Both the position numbers and the translations under genes were made by a program. DNA of 64,000 bases, from NCBI RefSeq assembly GCF_964355755.1, contig NC_092674.1, forward strand, positions 9,739,001 to 9,803,000. Direction: 5' to 3'. The stretch comes from Antedon mediterranea. Lineage: Eukaryota > Echinodermata > Crinoidea > Comatulida > Antedonidae. This document shows positions 36,830-48,816 of this stretch, in pieces (position 1 is the stretch's first letter; every line of letters starts with the position of its first letter). Below the pieces are notes generated by a model. It searched no databases and was not told the origin of the DNA. It saw only the letters and a list, made by a program, of their open reading frames with translations.

Positions 36830-39800
36830 TCACGATGAAATCACCTCTACAAAATTAGCTGGGAATCTGCCAACCTTTCCATTTAGACTTCCTTCATACC
36901 AGTCATCAGTGTAACTCACTACATCCGTGATGAGGTCATTAACCTGGCAGCAATAACAAAATAATTCGTAACAAAATTTTTTTTCAACACAACATAAATG
37001 ACTTTCAATATTTATTTATTTCAAATAAATTCAAATTTGGATTATTTTTTCTCTTATTAATTATTATAAACAATATTTTCTCCAATAGACGCAGCATGTG
37101 GGTTAAGGTTTAATTTATGACCCTTTACCAATTTGCCGACCTCCGTATAGAACCTCATCCTACCTGTGATAATGGATTAAAGAATAGAAGGATATGCATC
37201 GACGGTGACATCAAACGATTTTACAACGTGCTTGCCTATACTAAAGCACTGCTGCCAATCAAACATTGAACTCCGTGTCTCTAACTGCGGCCCTCTGTAG
37301 AACGCTGCGAATCAACTGCTACATTTTTTTAGACCAAAACATAACCATGTAGAAATCGTATGCGCAGTCTGAATGTTCTATTGACATGTCTGCGTCGATG
37401 ATTAATTGACAACAAAAATGTATTGCTGAACAATTCTGTTTTAGTCGGACTACGAAAAGTTCAATTTCTTACGACTGGTAATTTTAAGTAGTTGGTAGTA
37501 TTAATAAAATATGCAATTTTTATATTTGAATTATCATTATTTGCCTGCCATCTTCTGTCATTAAAAATTGCGTTAATCTATAGATTATTAAATTATGCAT
37601 TTGACCATGTATGTTGTTACCGTGTCCGGTGTCCACACATAGAACAATCGTGTTTTTAATATATGGCTAAGCAGTGGTTTCTTCATAAATCTCCTTAATT
37701 ATCGATGTAATTATATTTAAATTTTAGTGCCTGATGATTGGCTATTGGTTATGTCATCCACATCACATCCAATCACCGGGCCTAATTGAAAGAAAACAGC
37801 GATCCCTGATCCGGGATTGGCTGGCTATGTATAGTTGCGATACGTTACCTAGCGGTCGTTTTGAAAAGTACACGCAGGGCAAACTTAATCACGAACAAAC
37901 AAAGTACCTATTATCACACAAGAAGTAAGACAACGGTGAGTATATAGATCATGATTACACGTTGTATCTACTACACTTAAGATTAGCCTAGGCCTACCTA
38001 GGCAGTATCAATGTCGGCAAATCATATGGTTTACTAGTAAGCCTAGAAGGCCTAGTATCCTTGCTGATTTTGTAATTTTACATGTAGGCTGAGACAACAA
38101 ATAAATAGTTATTGTCTCAGATATAGGGCTACTACAGGTCATAAAATGCTACTTTAATGTCATAAAAACATTAGCGTAGATCAATCGCGGCAGAAATCTA
38201 TACTAATTACAATTATAACATCTACAATTCTAAGCCAATAACAATATAGTATTGTTTTTATCTGGTATATCGATGAAGGCCTACACTAGGGTCTTCACAA
38301 TAACATACAATGTAATTTAATAACTGTTTTCAATAAACATTATACTCAGTGGCGTGAGGCAGAGGCCTGAAGCCACTTGTTTAGGAAACCTAAGTGGCCC
38401 TCCAAGTTTCAAAGAACGAAGCCTCGGACGTTTTTAGCATTTCGACATATTTTATGCCTGTTCTTCTGGGCACTGCTCATGGGCCCAAAGCTTCGGTTTA
38501 ACCAGTGAGCGCACATAGCCGTTACGCCACTGATTATACTGTTCAAATATGTATGAATACATACAGTGCAACAAAGAACGCGCGAAAGAAGCGTAGCCAA
38601 CAAGGTTAAATGTCGTTGCACATGTGCAGTAAACAATATATTAGGCACGCGACCGTTCCGTTGTTACCATGCGGTTAATTAAACTGTAACATTGTGGGCG
38701 GTCCGCGGTCTGTCGGCGAGAGTCAAGGAACCCTTGATCTCACGTCGATGCATATCCTTCTATTCTTTAATCTTTGAAAGTGGGTGGGAGCGGTAACATG
38801 GGGTAGAACGCGGTAGATATAAAAATAAATATTTATTATTTACATACCTTAAATCCTAGATCATCTGGCATTTCAGCATTGAAATCAAACAATGCTCTGA
38901 CAGTCATCTTTGAACTCCCTGAAAACAATTATATATTATCTGTTTATTAATCACAATTCTGTTGGGTTAATACTCAAAATGTAATCATTCCAGAAGAGGA
39001 GGAGACTTGTAAAGTGGTAGTCACTGTGTTGTGCACTGAACCGTGAAATACCATAGGTTTCCTATGGTCCATGGGATGAATCCCATCTTCACTCTGTGTG
39101 TGTTCCCACTGTTGTGGAATACACATAGATAGTGGACCGTCTTTTAGATAAGACGTTAAGGTTCTGTGTGCAACATAGTGCATGTGTACGTTAAAAATGC
39201 AGTACACTCTTTTATAAGAGTAGGTGATCATCTCCCAGTGGACTGTCCAATTCAACTGAAGGATCCACCGGAACCAAGTCTAAGCTCTGTCTATCAAACT
39301 AGTTTTTTTTTTTTTTTTTTTAATTTTATTTTCTATATTTCATAAAACAGTATACATTACATAACTTGGTTACATTACAAAGTAATACAAAATAATAATA
39401 ATCAAACTAGTTGGAAAAAAAGTGTGATGTGCCCAAATATGGTAGTGATATGACATCATCATGTCCATATTTGGGCACATCACATTTTTTTGTCACACAA
39501 AATTTGATAGTGTAAACAGAGCTTAAGGACTTAGTGGAGTATCCTTGATGTGCAACAACACTGGAAATAACTAACACTACAGACAAAATGACGCATTACA
39601 ACACTATCTATCACTTACCTTCTTGAATTTCCACAAAATTCTTTGGGAAGATACCTTCTTTGCCCTTTAGTCTACCCCTTAACCAATCATCTCCTACAGT
39701 TTCTATAAGGGTGATTTTATCCCCTTGATTCAGCGTTAATTCAGCCTCATCTGCAGCCTCAAAGTCAAACAAAGCAGTACATATACCCTACAAAATAGTG

Positions 39801-42800
39801 CATTATCAGAGATCAGAGTTAGTTCATATTTTTGTAAAATAATACAACAGGCCTGCAAGTATTTATCTCCAATTTCGGTATTCGTGTCCCCGCTCGTAAT
39901 TTACGAAAACAACTCCTCTGTTTTCCCTTTACTTTAGTAGAGTCAATGTAAAATGGTTACATAAGTAGATTAAGTTTAATCCAGGTCCATCCACATATTG
40001 ACATTTTTAATTCCGGTCTTCATCTGTTTCATCGTAGTTTAAGTGTTTCTGAGTTGTTGTAATTGTCTTTGTTTCTCTTAACCCTGCTGCAAGTGGCGGA
40101 TTTGTTTCTGCTGTTGTTTTTGGTTTAAACAAAATTATTTTTGAGGGGTTTGACACTGGGGTGGGCAGATGCCGGATTTCAGAGGTAGCTAGTGAGAGGG
40201 TCTCCAACACCTCAGCTTCACCTTGTGAAATGGATTTTATTTTTGATAGAGGTGAGAATAGTGGGGAATGGAGATTCCTGTTTATCTAACTGATTGTAAC
40301 TAATATTGTAGCTTCTAATTTACCTGTAATGATGCAGTGCTTGGCACTGTACATGGTGAGTTGGCAGCTGATGGTAGATTATCAGGAATATTATCCACAA
40401 AATTTGCTGGAAAGCTTCCTTCAATACCGTTCAGCTCTCCAATCAGCCATTCGTCATTCACCCGACTTTTAACATTAATTTTATCACCAGTCTATAAAAG
40501 ATAAATAATAAATGGGAAAAATAAACATGAAGTTATTGTATTGAACTGGTTCAACATGCTGTACCGATCTTACAACATCACTGACTGAGTGAGTGTGTGT
40601 GTGTGTGGTGCTGTCGCTTATAATATGAAACTTTTGAATTGCATGAACCTAGGAAATTATTTCATTGTGTGCATACAGGGACATTCTGACATCTTTTTGC
40701 CTTCATTTCTTGACACAGTTTTGGCAGGATTCTGGGTGCAGGAGTTGTGGCTTGGTGGTTATGATGCTTGGCTACCAATTCAAGGGTCCTGGGTTCAAGT
40801 CCTATCATATGTCAGGATTTTTTCTAATGACAAATTACAACTCCACTCCCAAAGACTTGTAATAAGACTTTGTTTATATAAAGCATCTTGTGTCTGTTTG
40901 TCTTGTGAACAGGATTGCCACCTTTAAGAAGGATAGTGGATTAATTCGCTTATGGTTATCCTTGGCAATTAGCCTAAAATATATAATAAATAAATAAAAC
41001 AAATAATACATAAGTTGTAGCAAATCAACAACCCTGTATCAACAAAACTAAATACACAATTGTAACAACAAACCTTAAAGTTTAGCTCTGAGCTATCAGC
41101 ACCAGTAAAATCGCATAGAGCAATAGTCGAACCTAAACAAACAATAATTAAATAATGTGATTATATAATACAGAAAAATACAGTAATATATTTAAATTAC
41201 TTGTAAATTTAATTTGAAATCATGATTTTACTGTATATGGTCTAATGATCCCTTTCCAGCTACAATCAAGCTATACTGGGCTTGGGCCATGTGGGAGGGA
41301 GATCCATGTCCCACATAGGCTCCATAACATTTTGTATAAAGAAAAATGCATTAGAAATCCCGGAGTCCCATTCAAAAACGCATCGGGACCTGTGGTTATA
41401 CATAGCATCATTATGTTTAGGTGCGAGTGGTTTTCTCCACTTTTTTTAGGCTCCATAACATTTTGTATAAAGCAAAATACATTCGAAATCCATGTGTCCC
41501 ATTCAAAACGAATCGATACCCGCGGGCGTGTTATACATACCATCATTGGCTTCTACTGGCAAATCTTCAATGATCTCCACATAAGCTTGAGGAAAGATAC
41601 CAGTTTGGCCTTTAAGTTCACCCTTTAACCATTCGTCCCCGACTCTTGCAATAAGTTGTATTACGTCACCCTCTTTTAAAGGCAAGTCCGACGATTCATC
41701 CCCTTCATAATCAAATCGTGCTTTACACCTTGGACCACTGTTAAATATAATGGTATAGTTAGTAACATTACACAAATTTATGTGATTAAAAGGGTCAATT
41801 ATGTAATAATAATAGTTTTTAGTTCGAAAACAAACAAATAATTTTTACCTGATATTACTACGGAAATCATTTTTAAAATTTTTGCTTTCAGAAATGTCTT
41901 CCTGTAACAACAAAAAATGGAATGTTCAAATTAGACACAGTGTAGATCAAAGTACAGTAGGTCAATTGTAGGTCAAAGGGTATACTATAATTATATTATA
42001 AGTTTCATATCAAGACTTGGACATAAGCATAGCATATATTTTTTATACAACTTTGTATAGGCGGATCAAGAAAATTTTAAAAAGTCTGATAAAATTGTGG
42101 GGTCGGAAGGGGATCCAAATCTTCACCCTTTTAAATTTATCTACATTTTTTTTATACTTCCACACATTCAATAAAAAAACACAAAACTGCTACTATACCT
42201 CCAATATTTTATTTATTTATTTTTATTATTTTTTTTATTATAATCTGGTAGCCATGACTTAAAGTTTATCTCCATACTAATTTTGGCCTCCTTCTGCACT
42301 CTTGTATAACTAATTTTGTTCTTTACAAAATATTAAATGTTACACACAAAACAATAAAAACAAGCAAACTTACAATAATTTCAACATAGTTCTTTGGGAA
42401 CATCCCTGTGTCTCCATTGCACTCTCCCTTGTACCACTGGTCATCTATCTTCTCCAATAGCTTGATGTTGTCTCCAGCATAGAAGCTAAGATCCCCTGAA
42501 GCGTCTGATTCATATGCATGTAGAGCTACAGCACATGGGCCAGTGATTTCCTGAGTAAGCAAACAAAAGTATTTAAAATAAATACTAAAATTGTATTAAA
42601 TAAATACATTTCTTAACAAACTGAAACATTAATACATAAATAAAATACTACACATCATAGGCAGGGTGATCCACCAGGCCCAGGCCCAAAAACCCACCTT
42701 AATGATACATTTTAATAATTAATAGATAATAATACAAATTCAAAAGTCAAACATTAGGTTTATATCACCTCTCATTTTCAATGGCCCAGACATTCTAACC

Positions 42801-45800
42801 CCCAACTTTGGGTGGTTTACATATTGTAACATTGACGCATATTTGATATTATTTTTAACACAAAATAAACTCATCATAAAAAACTCACGCAATCAACATT
42901 TACCAGAGTTAAAAAAGACCAAATAAGGTAGTCTGTATAAATGTATTATTTTGTCTTTTACCTCTAATTGACTTTCTGTTTCTTTTTCAGATGGTGATAA
43001 AGGCTTGACAACTTTTATAAAATTCTTTGGAAAAATTCCTTCTTTGTTTTTATTTTCACCACAAAACCAATCAGAATTCACTTCCTTTATTAAAATGATG
43101 ATATCATCTTTCTACAAATATAAAAGAGATTAAAATGTGAGATACAATGGACAACACTTTTATGGATTAAAAAAAACAATGCAGTATTTATGAAAACTAT
43201 GTGGTAATGTCTTTTGGAAGGAAGGATGTGTTCCATACAACACTGTTTGGTCAACAAGACAAGGTTAGACAATATAGTGTGTCCTTCTCACTATGGAATA
43301 CATGGAAAAATCTTTCTGGCAATCATTTTCAAGCACATCCAATATTGGATTAGCCTGGAATATACTGTTTACCTAATATGACACCAATCAAGTTTTAGTT
43401 TTAATAAAATATTTATTCACTATCGACAAAATCCAAAAAAATATATGTAGGACAAGCTATGCCGTTTTCCCGCTTACCGTTACCGCTCTTCTCTGTAAAT
43501 TGACCTTTAACCAGAAACCAATGGTGGGATTCCAATTGACTTTTATGTTTATCGCTTTATCAGGTAAAGAATCAAATCTTTTGGTAAAACTAAATAACAC
43601 ATTAAAATAGCCTATCTAACAAAACAATTTTAATAATTATTTTGGTAAATCTGTAATTTAATTACCTCAAAAGATAGTTCATCAACATTAGTTGCTTGGA
43701 AAGAGAATAGTGCAATTCCATGGGGTTTCTCAACCTAGAAATAGACAGAGAATATAATAAAATAACCATATGATCTTGGTTAGTACTTTTATTCAAGCAT
43801 GTAGCCATGGTGCATTATTTTTTTTCCTATGAGGTTAAGGCAGAAATCATGAATAATGAATGACATTATTTTTCTATGATAAAGAATTCTGAATTGCAAG
43901 ATAGTCGATATACTTTCTAAATATAACTTAGGGTGCCTGCAGACACTTATTCTAAAGGCTATACCTCCCTTAACTGTTTGGCATAGCAAAACCTGTTGAA
44001 TATGGTATTTGATCTCTGTGCATGCTGATATATAACGACCCCTATATTTTCATATTTAAGGTCATGAATTATTCATTATTTAGCCTCCTTGAAGTACACC
44101 TTTCAAACTACCATACCAAACCAGCAGCATACTAAATATGCATACTAATCTAAGTACTCATTGTGGTTGAAAACCCTGGCTATGGGCTTGATATAATATA
44201 AATACAAACAGCAGATATAGTATTTTGTAAATAAACAAATATTATGAAAATAATCGAAAATGTAACTAATGTTTTTTTTTATATATGTGAACTTTATTCA
44301 ATCAATCCTACATTTGTTATAATGGTAACCACAATAAGATATAATATTACAGTAGATTTTTACAAAAAAACAAGACCAATATAAATATTAATTATAAAAT
44401 ATATACAATGGTTATTTACAGTAATGATAATAATAAAAATTAATTGTTTATATTGAATATTATTGGAAACAGAAGTTGAATAATAAAATACTGGAAAGTT
44501 TAATTAGAGGTTTACAATCAATGGAAAAGATGAAAACATATAATATTGTAAGTATTAAAAGTAGCAGTGTTTAGGGAGATTACTGTATATTGGCAACGGC
44601 CTACAGTTGAACATGGTTTTAAGCAAAAGTTATATATTGATTTTTTTCCTGTGGCCAATGATAAACAAAACAAACAAGAAAATTAAAACTCACTGTATAT
44701 TTAAATAGTGGATGATTTGGTCCTGGCCTTGGAGGTAAGTTACTTTTACCTAAATAAAACATAGATTAAATTTAACAATTATTAAACATTAAATAAACAA
44801 CCTTTTCAGTCACTCTGGTCTGGCTACCAGTTCAAAGCGTGTTTTTATTTTGTATTTCAGTATCACTGCCAATGACAATGACCATATTTGCTATGTTCTT
44901 TGATTAATTAGCCATTACAAGGCTACTACAATGAGTTGTTTGTGTTGTCAGCAAACAAATTACTGTAGACACCTGTAGAATCTCACCTGCTGTCTGTCCA
45001 CCTGGTCTCATTGGTGCCGGTCTTTTGGTCTTACCATTTGACTTTCTTGGTTGTGATGGTTGCATTGGAGCTTTCTTCTTCATATTCTTAAGATTAGGAC
45101 CACTTGAAGGCTACAGATAAGGAAAGTATTATGATGAGTCAAAAGAAAGCTATAGTTTTGCTTTATTATATTTCAGACACAGGTTATTTTACTGTAATAA
45201 GATTGTTTAGAATAACTTGTGACAGCCTAATGCGCTGAATTGTGCACAAATATGGAGAGGCAACATATGTCATCTCATCTCCACTAAGGGTAGAATCATG
45301 TCTTTCAGCTACCACTAAAGGCATTCATCTATCCATAGACAGATGCTTGGTTCTCACAAGGGCGCAATGTAAGGATGTAGGCGCAACGCAAGAAATTTGA
45401 CCAATGATTATAAAAACTGTCACTTGTCATTGGTCAACTTGCTCTTACATTCTTGCATTGCGCATGTAGTGGGAAGGCAGGCACTAATCTTGGTTCTCAC
45501 TTGGATGCAACACAAAGATGTAAGCGAACCGTAAGCAATTTAACCAATAAAAAAGCAATAGATTATCCGAATTGAGTGATTGGTCAAATTACTTGCATTG
45601 CACTTTCGTCCTTGCGTTGTGTAAGAACCATGCTTTAAGAAACGTTTAATAATTGTTTGCCATTCAACTTACCCTTGGAGGTGCTTTTTTCTTATTGGAA
45701 GGCTTAGCAGATGGTCGTATAATCGTAGGTCGAATAGTTGCTTGTGGCCGATCCATTAAGTTGATAACATTGGCAGCTTTATTCTGAGCAGAAGGAGCGC

Positions 45801-48800
45801 TTACTTGTTTACTGTTGTTAGGAGTAGGACTAGCTCTTGGCTTTGATTTTGGAGCTAATGGTGCTTTGCGTACAGGTGCTAAAAGAAGATTTGAATCAAG
45901 TTGTGCCGCAGTCTTTGTCTGTTGTGGTTTTTCTGTCGCTATCGGATCAAACAGATCTGCAATGTCTTTCATATTACTTTGACTAGACACAAATTGTGGT
46001 GCTTTTTGAGGTATTAAAGGTTTCTGATTCATAGGATTCAATGAGGTTGATTTAATTGTTGTAGTCTGAGAAGTATATTGCACTCTTTCCACAGGAACTG
46101 GTCTTGATTTGGAGGAAGCGGAAGAAGACATTGATGATAGAAGCGACAATCCTTTGGCAGTATTCGAGACGGTCGCTGGGTCTGGAATCGTGTACGATTG
46201 CTTGGAGAAATTAGTTGATTTACCAGTGGTCTGTTGCTTGTTGTTAGTATTTGATTGGAACTGCGAAACAGATGCAGATATTGATGCCATTGCGGATAGG
46301 CCTTTTGCAGCTGTCGAGATGGTTGCTGCATCTGGAATCGTATATGACTGTTTTGATACATTAGTTGATTTACCAGTGGTTTGTTGCTTGTCAAAATTTG
46401 ATTGGAATTGCGAAACAGATGCCGACATTGATGACATTGCCGATAGTCCTTTTGCAGCTGTATTGATTGTTGCTGCATCAGGAACTTGACTACTCCAATT
46501 TGATGCAGGTGGCCTGTTGGATGCAGGTGGTCTGTTTGCTGCTTTTGGTTTTGGCTTAGTTTCAAATGCAGACATTGTTGAAGACACTGCTGACAAACCT
46601 TTAGATGCTGCTGATAATGTGCTTGCATCAATTGATACTGCCTCTGTTTTACTATTCGTTGGTTTTGACAATGAAAATGGATTTGCAGGAGAATGCAATG
46701 TCTTTTCAGGTGGCTTACTGATACTTCCTGTATTAAATGGTGATGTGGTTCTTTTTGTATTGTTGGAGTCAGAATTACCCTTAACTTTAAATGATTTGTT
46801 CAAGCCTTTTATTGCATCGCTAACAGACAATGCATTTGGAACAACATTATTTTCCTTATCGCTAAGTTTATCTTTTACCTCTGAGACTTCTTCAGAATTT
46901 GAACTAGTGACTCGACGCCTCGGTATTGCCATTGGGCTAGATATTTTATGATCCGACTTTGGGCTTGATGGTGGGGGAGGAAAGGCTATCCTAGCTGTAG
47001 GCTTAGGCTGCTGTAAAGGCTTAACAGCTGGTTTAGGTGGTTTAGCAGAAGTCTGTGGAGGAACTGGCTTTTTCTTTTGTTCAACAGCTTTTTCAAGTTC
47101 ACAAACAGCAGATGGTTTTTCTGGCATCTTTTCTATAGTATTATTATCAGAGACATTTTTGTTTATTGTTTCATTTTTTTCAGTTTCTTTTTTCGCTTCA
47201 AAACTTAACCCACGTTCGTATTTTCTTGATGGTCTATTTGTTGGGAGTGGAGGAGGAACACCTGATGATTTATTATTGGTAGAGCTCTCGGTTTCAGAAT
47301 GTTTCTTTAAAGATTCATTTTCTGGTGTACCGCCACCAGACTGGTTTTTCTCTGAGCATGAGCTTACTCTTGGTCTTGCTATCGGAGTCAACTTGTCACA
47401 ACTGGTTGTGTCTGCAGTTGAACCTGCCACCGATGTCGATGATGAAGTTGGAATACGTGGACCAGACATTGGTCTCTGAGGTCTTTCCAAATTTGCTGGT
47501 TTTTTTTTAGAGTGGTCTTGATTTGGTATATGTGACGATGCTATTTCTGAGGGACTTTTCCTTGACAAGACTGGAGAGGTAGTACTAGAACTGGACACAG
47601 AACTTGTGCGACTTTTACTGGGTGGGGTGTATGCAGCCTTTGGCCTTGATGTAGGCAATGGTGGTGGAACATAAGTTCCTGCTGGTCGATTCTGTGGAAG
47701 AGGTGGTGGTGCTGCGTCTGTTGATGGCCCATTTGTACTCAAAGAATTTAAACCTGTCATACAATGCAAAAACAAGCTTTTTGAATAATAAGAAAATCAA
47801 ATTACTGTACGATACGATAGTATTTATTGTAATTTTTACAACTAGGTACAAATTAAATTTGGTTGGTTGAAAAATGATAGGTAATTTAAAGGGACCATGT
47901 CTTAGAGTGAGTGAGTGAGTGGCCGAGCGGTTAAGACAGTGGAACCGTGATTACGTAGCCATAACATCGGCAGGGGTTCGAGGCTCACTCACTCCATGGT
48001 TCTGGTGGTAGAACGAGTCTTCTCGGATAAGGACTATAAACCGTAGGTCCAGTGTACACATCTAGCTCGTGTGCACTTTAAAGAACCTAGTACATCTTTC
48101 GAGACGAGTAGGGGGTTACCCCGGTGTATTAGTACATCACAGCCACTGATCACCAACTGGGCCCTCTGGGAGACCAGTCTTTGACTGAAGAGGTTACCCA
48201 GTATAAATATAAATTTCAATTCAATTCATGTCAAATATATTCTACTGCAGTAACTACAACTGTGGAGTAGCTTTGCGTCAGGCAGTTGAGTAATTGGTCA
48301 GATGTTTTGCCCTACTCTGAGACGTAATTTGTACTTCATACTAAGTACATTTGAGAATACTTGCGAAAAAAATCACAAGTAATTCTCGGCTGTACTAACT
48401 ACATTCTGTTTGCTCTTTAATCTTGTTTATTATTTACAGTAGCAAGCCTTGTTTGGGTAACCAATACACACTGTATTAAAATGACCATATAAAAAATGAT
48501 ATACAAAAAATGCATACATTATTGTAGTAACTGAATGTAGAATAATTTAGGCATGATCCCTAAATGAAGCTCTTGTAACCATAGTCTAAATTTCTTTTTG
48601 CCAATGACAATCATTTACATTATAAGTTTTAAATGCAGTTTTTCACTAAAACAGTCTTCAATATAGTATTTAGGTAACACCACTACTTTTCTGTGAAACA
48701 AACATGTCAACAAAGTCCTATTCAGAAAGAGCTGTAAGTAATAATAAGTGAATTTGTAATAAAAGATTTGACTCACCTCCATGAGGAGCGGGTGGGGCGG

Positions 48801-48816
48801 ATCTAACAGGCTGCAT
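36830..48816 (-). CDS. SH3D19: SH3D19/Eve-1-like adaptor with six SH3 domains, 14 coding exons, 1175 aa
   Basis: Multi-SH3 scaffold; vertebrate SH3D19 (Eve-1) binds ADAM tails and endocytic partners through its SH3 domains. Exons: 48816-48777, 47753-45673, 45110-44987, 44749-44694, 43734-43666, 43111-42962, 42550-42374, 41901-41849, 41737-41541, 41132-41074, 40491-40324, 39787-39619, 38918-38848, 36943-36830 (TGA 36832-36830). Phases agree throughout. The ~765-residue N-terminal part is Pro/Ser/Lys-rich with many PPPLPxNRP ligands. Six SH3 domains follow, at about 770-828, 841-899, 918-976, 984-1037, 1059-1113 and 1119-1175, each with ALFDF-like, DxW and GxFPxNFVE motifs. Vertebrate SH3D19 has five SH3 domains and ~790 residues. 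The exon structure is firm. The orthology rests on domain order only, and another multi-SH3 family is possible. The ATG lies 1 base inside an exon with an acceptor (TTCCTTTAG), so 5' UTR exons exist upstream. Confidence 0.75.
37175..38772. repeat. Segment bounded by 30-bp inverted repeats (SH3D19-like intron 13)
   Basis: A 30-base block including GAATAGAAGGATATGCATCG at 37175-37204 recurs exactly inverted at 38743-38772. The 1.5 kb between is less AT-rich than its surroundings in places, and contains clustered CCAAT/ATTGG pentamers (37737-37820) and a good plus-strand donor (ACAACG|GTGAGT at 37935/37936). Confidence 0.7.
38975..39255 (-). mobile_element. SINE/LINE-like relic (SH3D19-like intron 12)
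   Basis: Read on the minus strand it has a GTACACATGCACTATGTTGC block and then ACCTTAACGTCTTATCTAAA, a motif common near the 3' end of animal SINEs and LINEs. No coding is intact. Confidence 0.45.
39281..39525. mobile_element. MITE family B interrupted by a poly(A) retro-insertion
   Basis: TAAGCTCTGTCTATCAAACT at the left and GATAGTGTAAACAGAGCTTA at the right are the family-B ends. Inside, a poly(T) run (39303-39321) and ~85 bp of AT-rich sequence are flanked by ATCAAACTAGT on both sides, a target-site duplication of ~11 bp. The inserted piece is therefore a minus-strand polyadenylated copy. Confidence 0.75.
40738..40915 (+). mobile_element. tRNA-derived SINE, family 1 (SH3D19-like intron 10)
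   Basis: GGAGTTGTGGCTTGGTGGTT, TCCTGGGTTCAAGTCCTATC and ACTCCACTCCCAAAGACTTG match the copy at 22140-22345 closely. It is opposite in strand to the host gene. Confidence 0.78.
45330..45645. mobile_element. Inverted-repeat element, family E (GGTTCTCACTTGGATGCAAC)
   Basis: Two facing copies of TTGGTTCTCAC-type ends and GCAACACAA/TTGCGTTGTG blocks flank CCAATAA-rich sequence. Related pieces lie at ~4895-4960, 7845-7880 and 54495-54630. It is a non-coding DNA element of unknown superfamily. Confidence 0.55.
46090..46500 (-). repeat. In-gene tandem ~50-residue repeats of the SH3D19-like protein
   Basis: Within the large exon, about three successive modules share IPDAATISTAAKGLSAM, a SASVSQFQSN stretch and QQTTGKSTN-x-SKQSYT. 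A fainter AAKGLSAVSS copy lies further upstream in the protein. They are probably flexible linker repeats or docking peptides. Confidence 0.85.
47905..48225 (+). mobile_element. tRNA(Leu/Ser)-like SINE, family 3, full length
   Basis: The head GTGGCCGAGCGGTTAAGAC is a type-II tRNA A-box region and GGGGTTCGAGGCTCACTCAC a B box. The body (CTCGGATAAGGACTATAAAC, TAGGTCCAGTGTACACATC) is shared with 29600-29715. A real tRNA is unlikely because the anticodon arm and 3' end do not fold into a standard acceptor stem. Confidence 0.75.

Noticed and set aside
37734-37928. 64-residue open frame as a gene
   Set aside because: No recognisable motif; it overlaps a CCAAT cluster and ends just before a donor, so it looks more like promoter and 5' UTR sequence, reported only as a finding.
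41245-41628. 127-residue plus-strand open frame
   Set aside because: It overlaps the antisense of SH3 domain 3 and AT-rich intron; no plausible start context or family.
43494-43575. Open stretch between the two halves of SH3 domain 1
   Set aside because: The SH3 fold is completed by joining 43666 to 43111 in phase; the stretch reads nothing SH3-like and is intron.
45664-47775. Several plus- and minus-strand frames overlapping the large SH3D19-like exon
   Set aside because: They are shadow frames of a low-complexity Pro/Ser/Ala-rich exon.
47905-47990. Functional tRNA gene
   Set aside because: A- and B-box-like sequences are present, but the body continues as a SINE shared with another locus and no proper acceptor stem forms.
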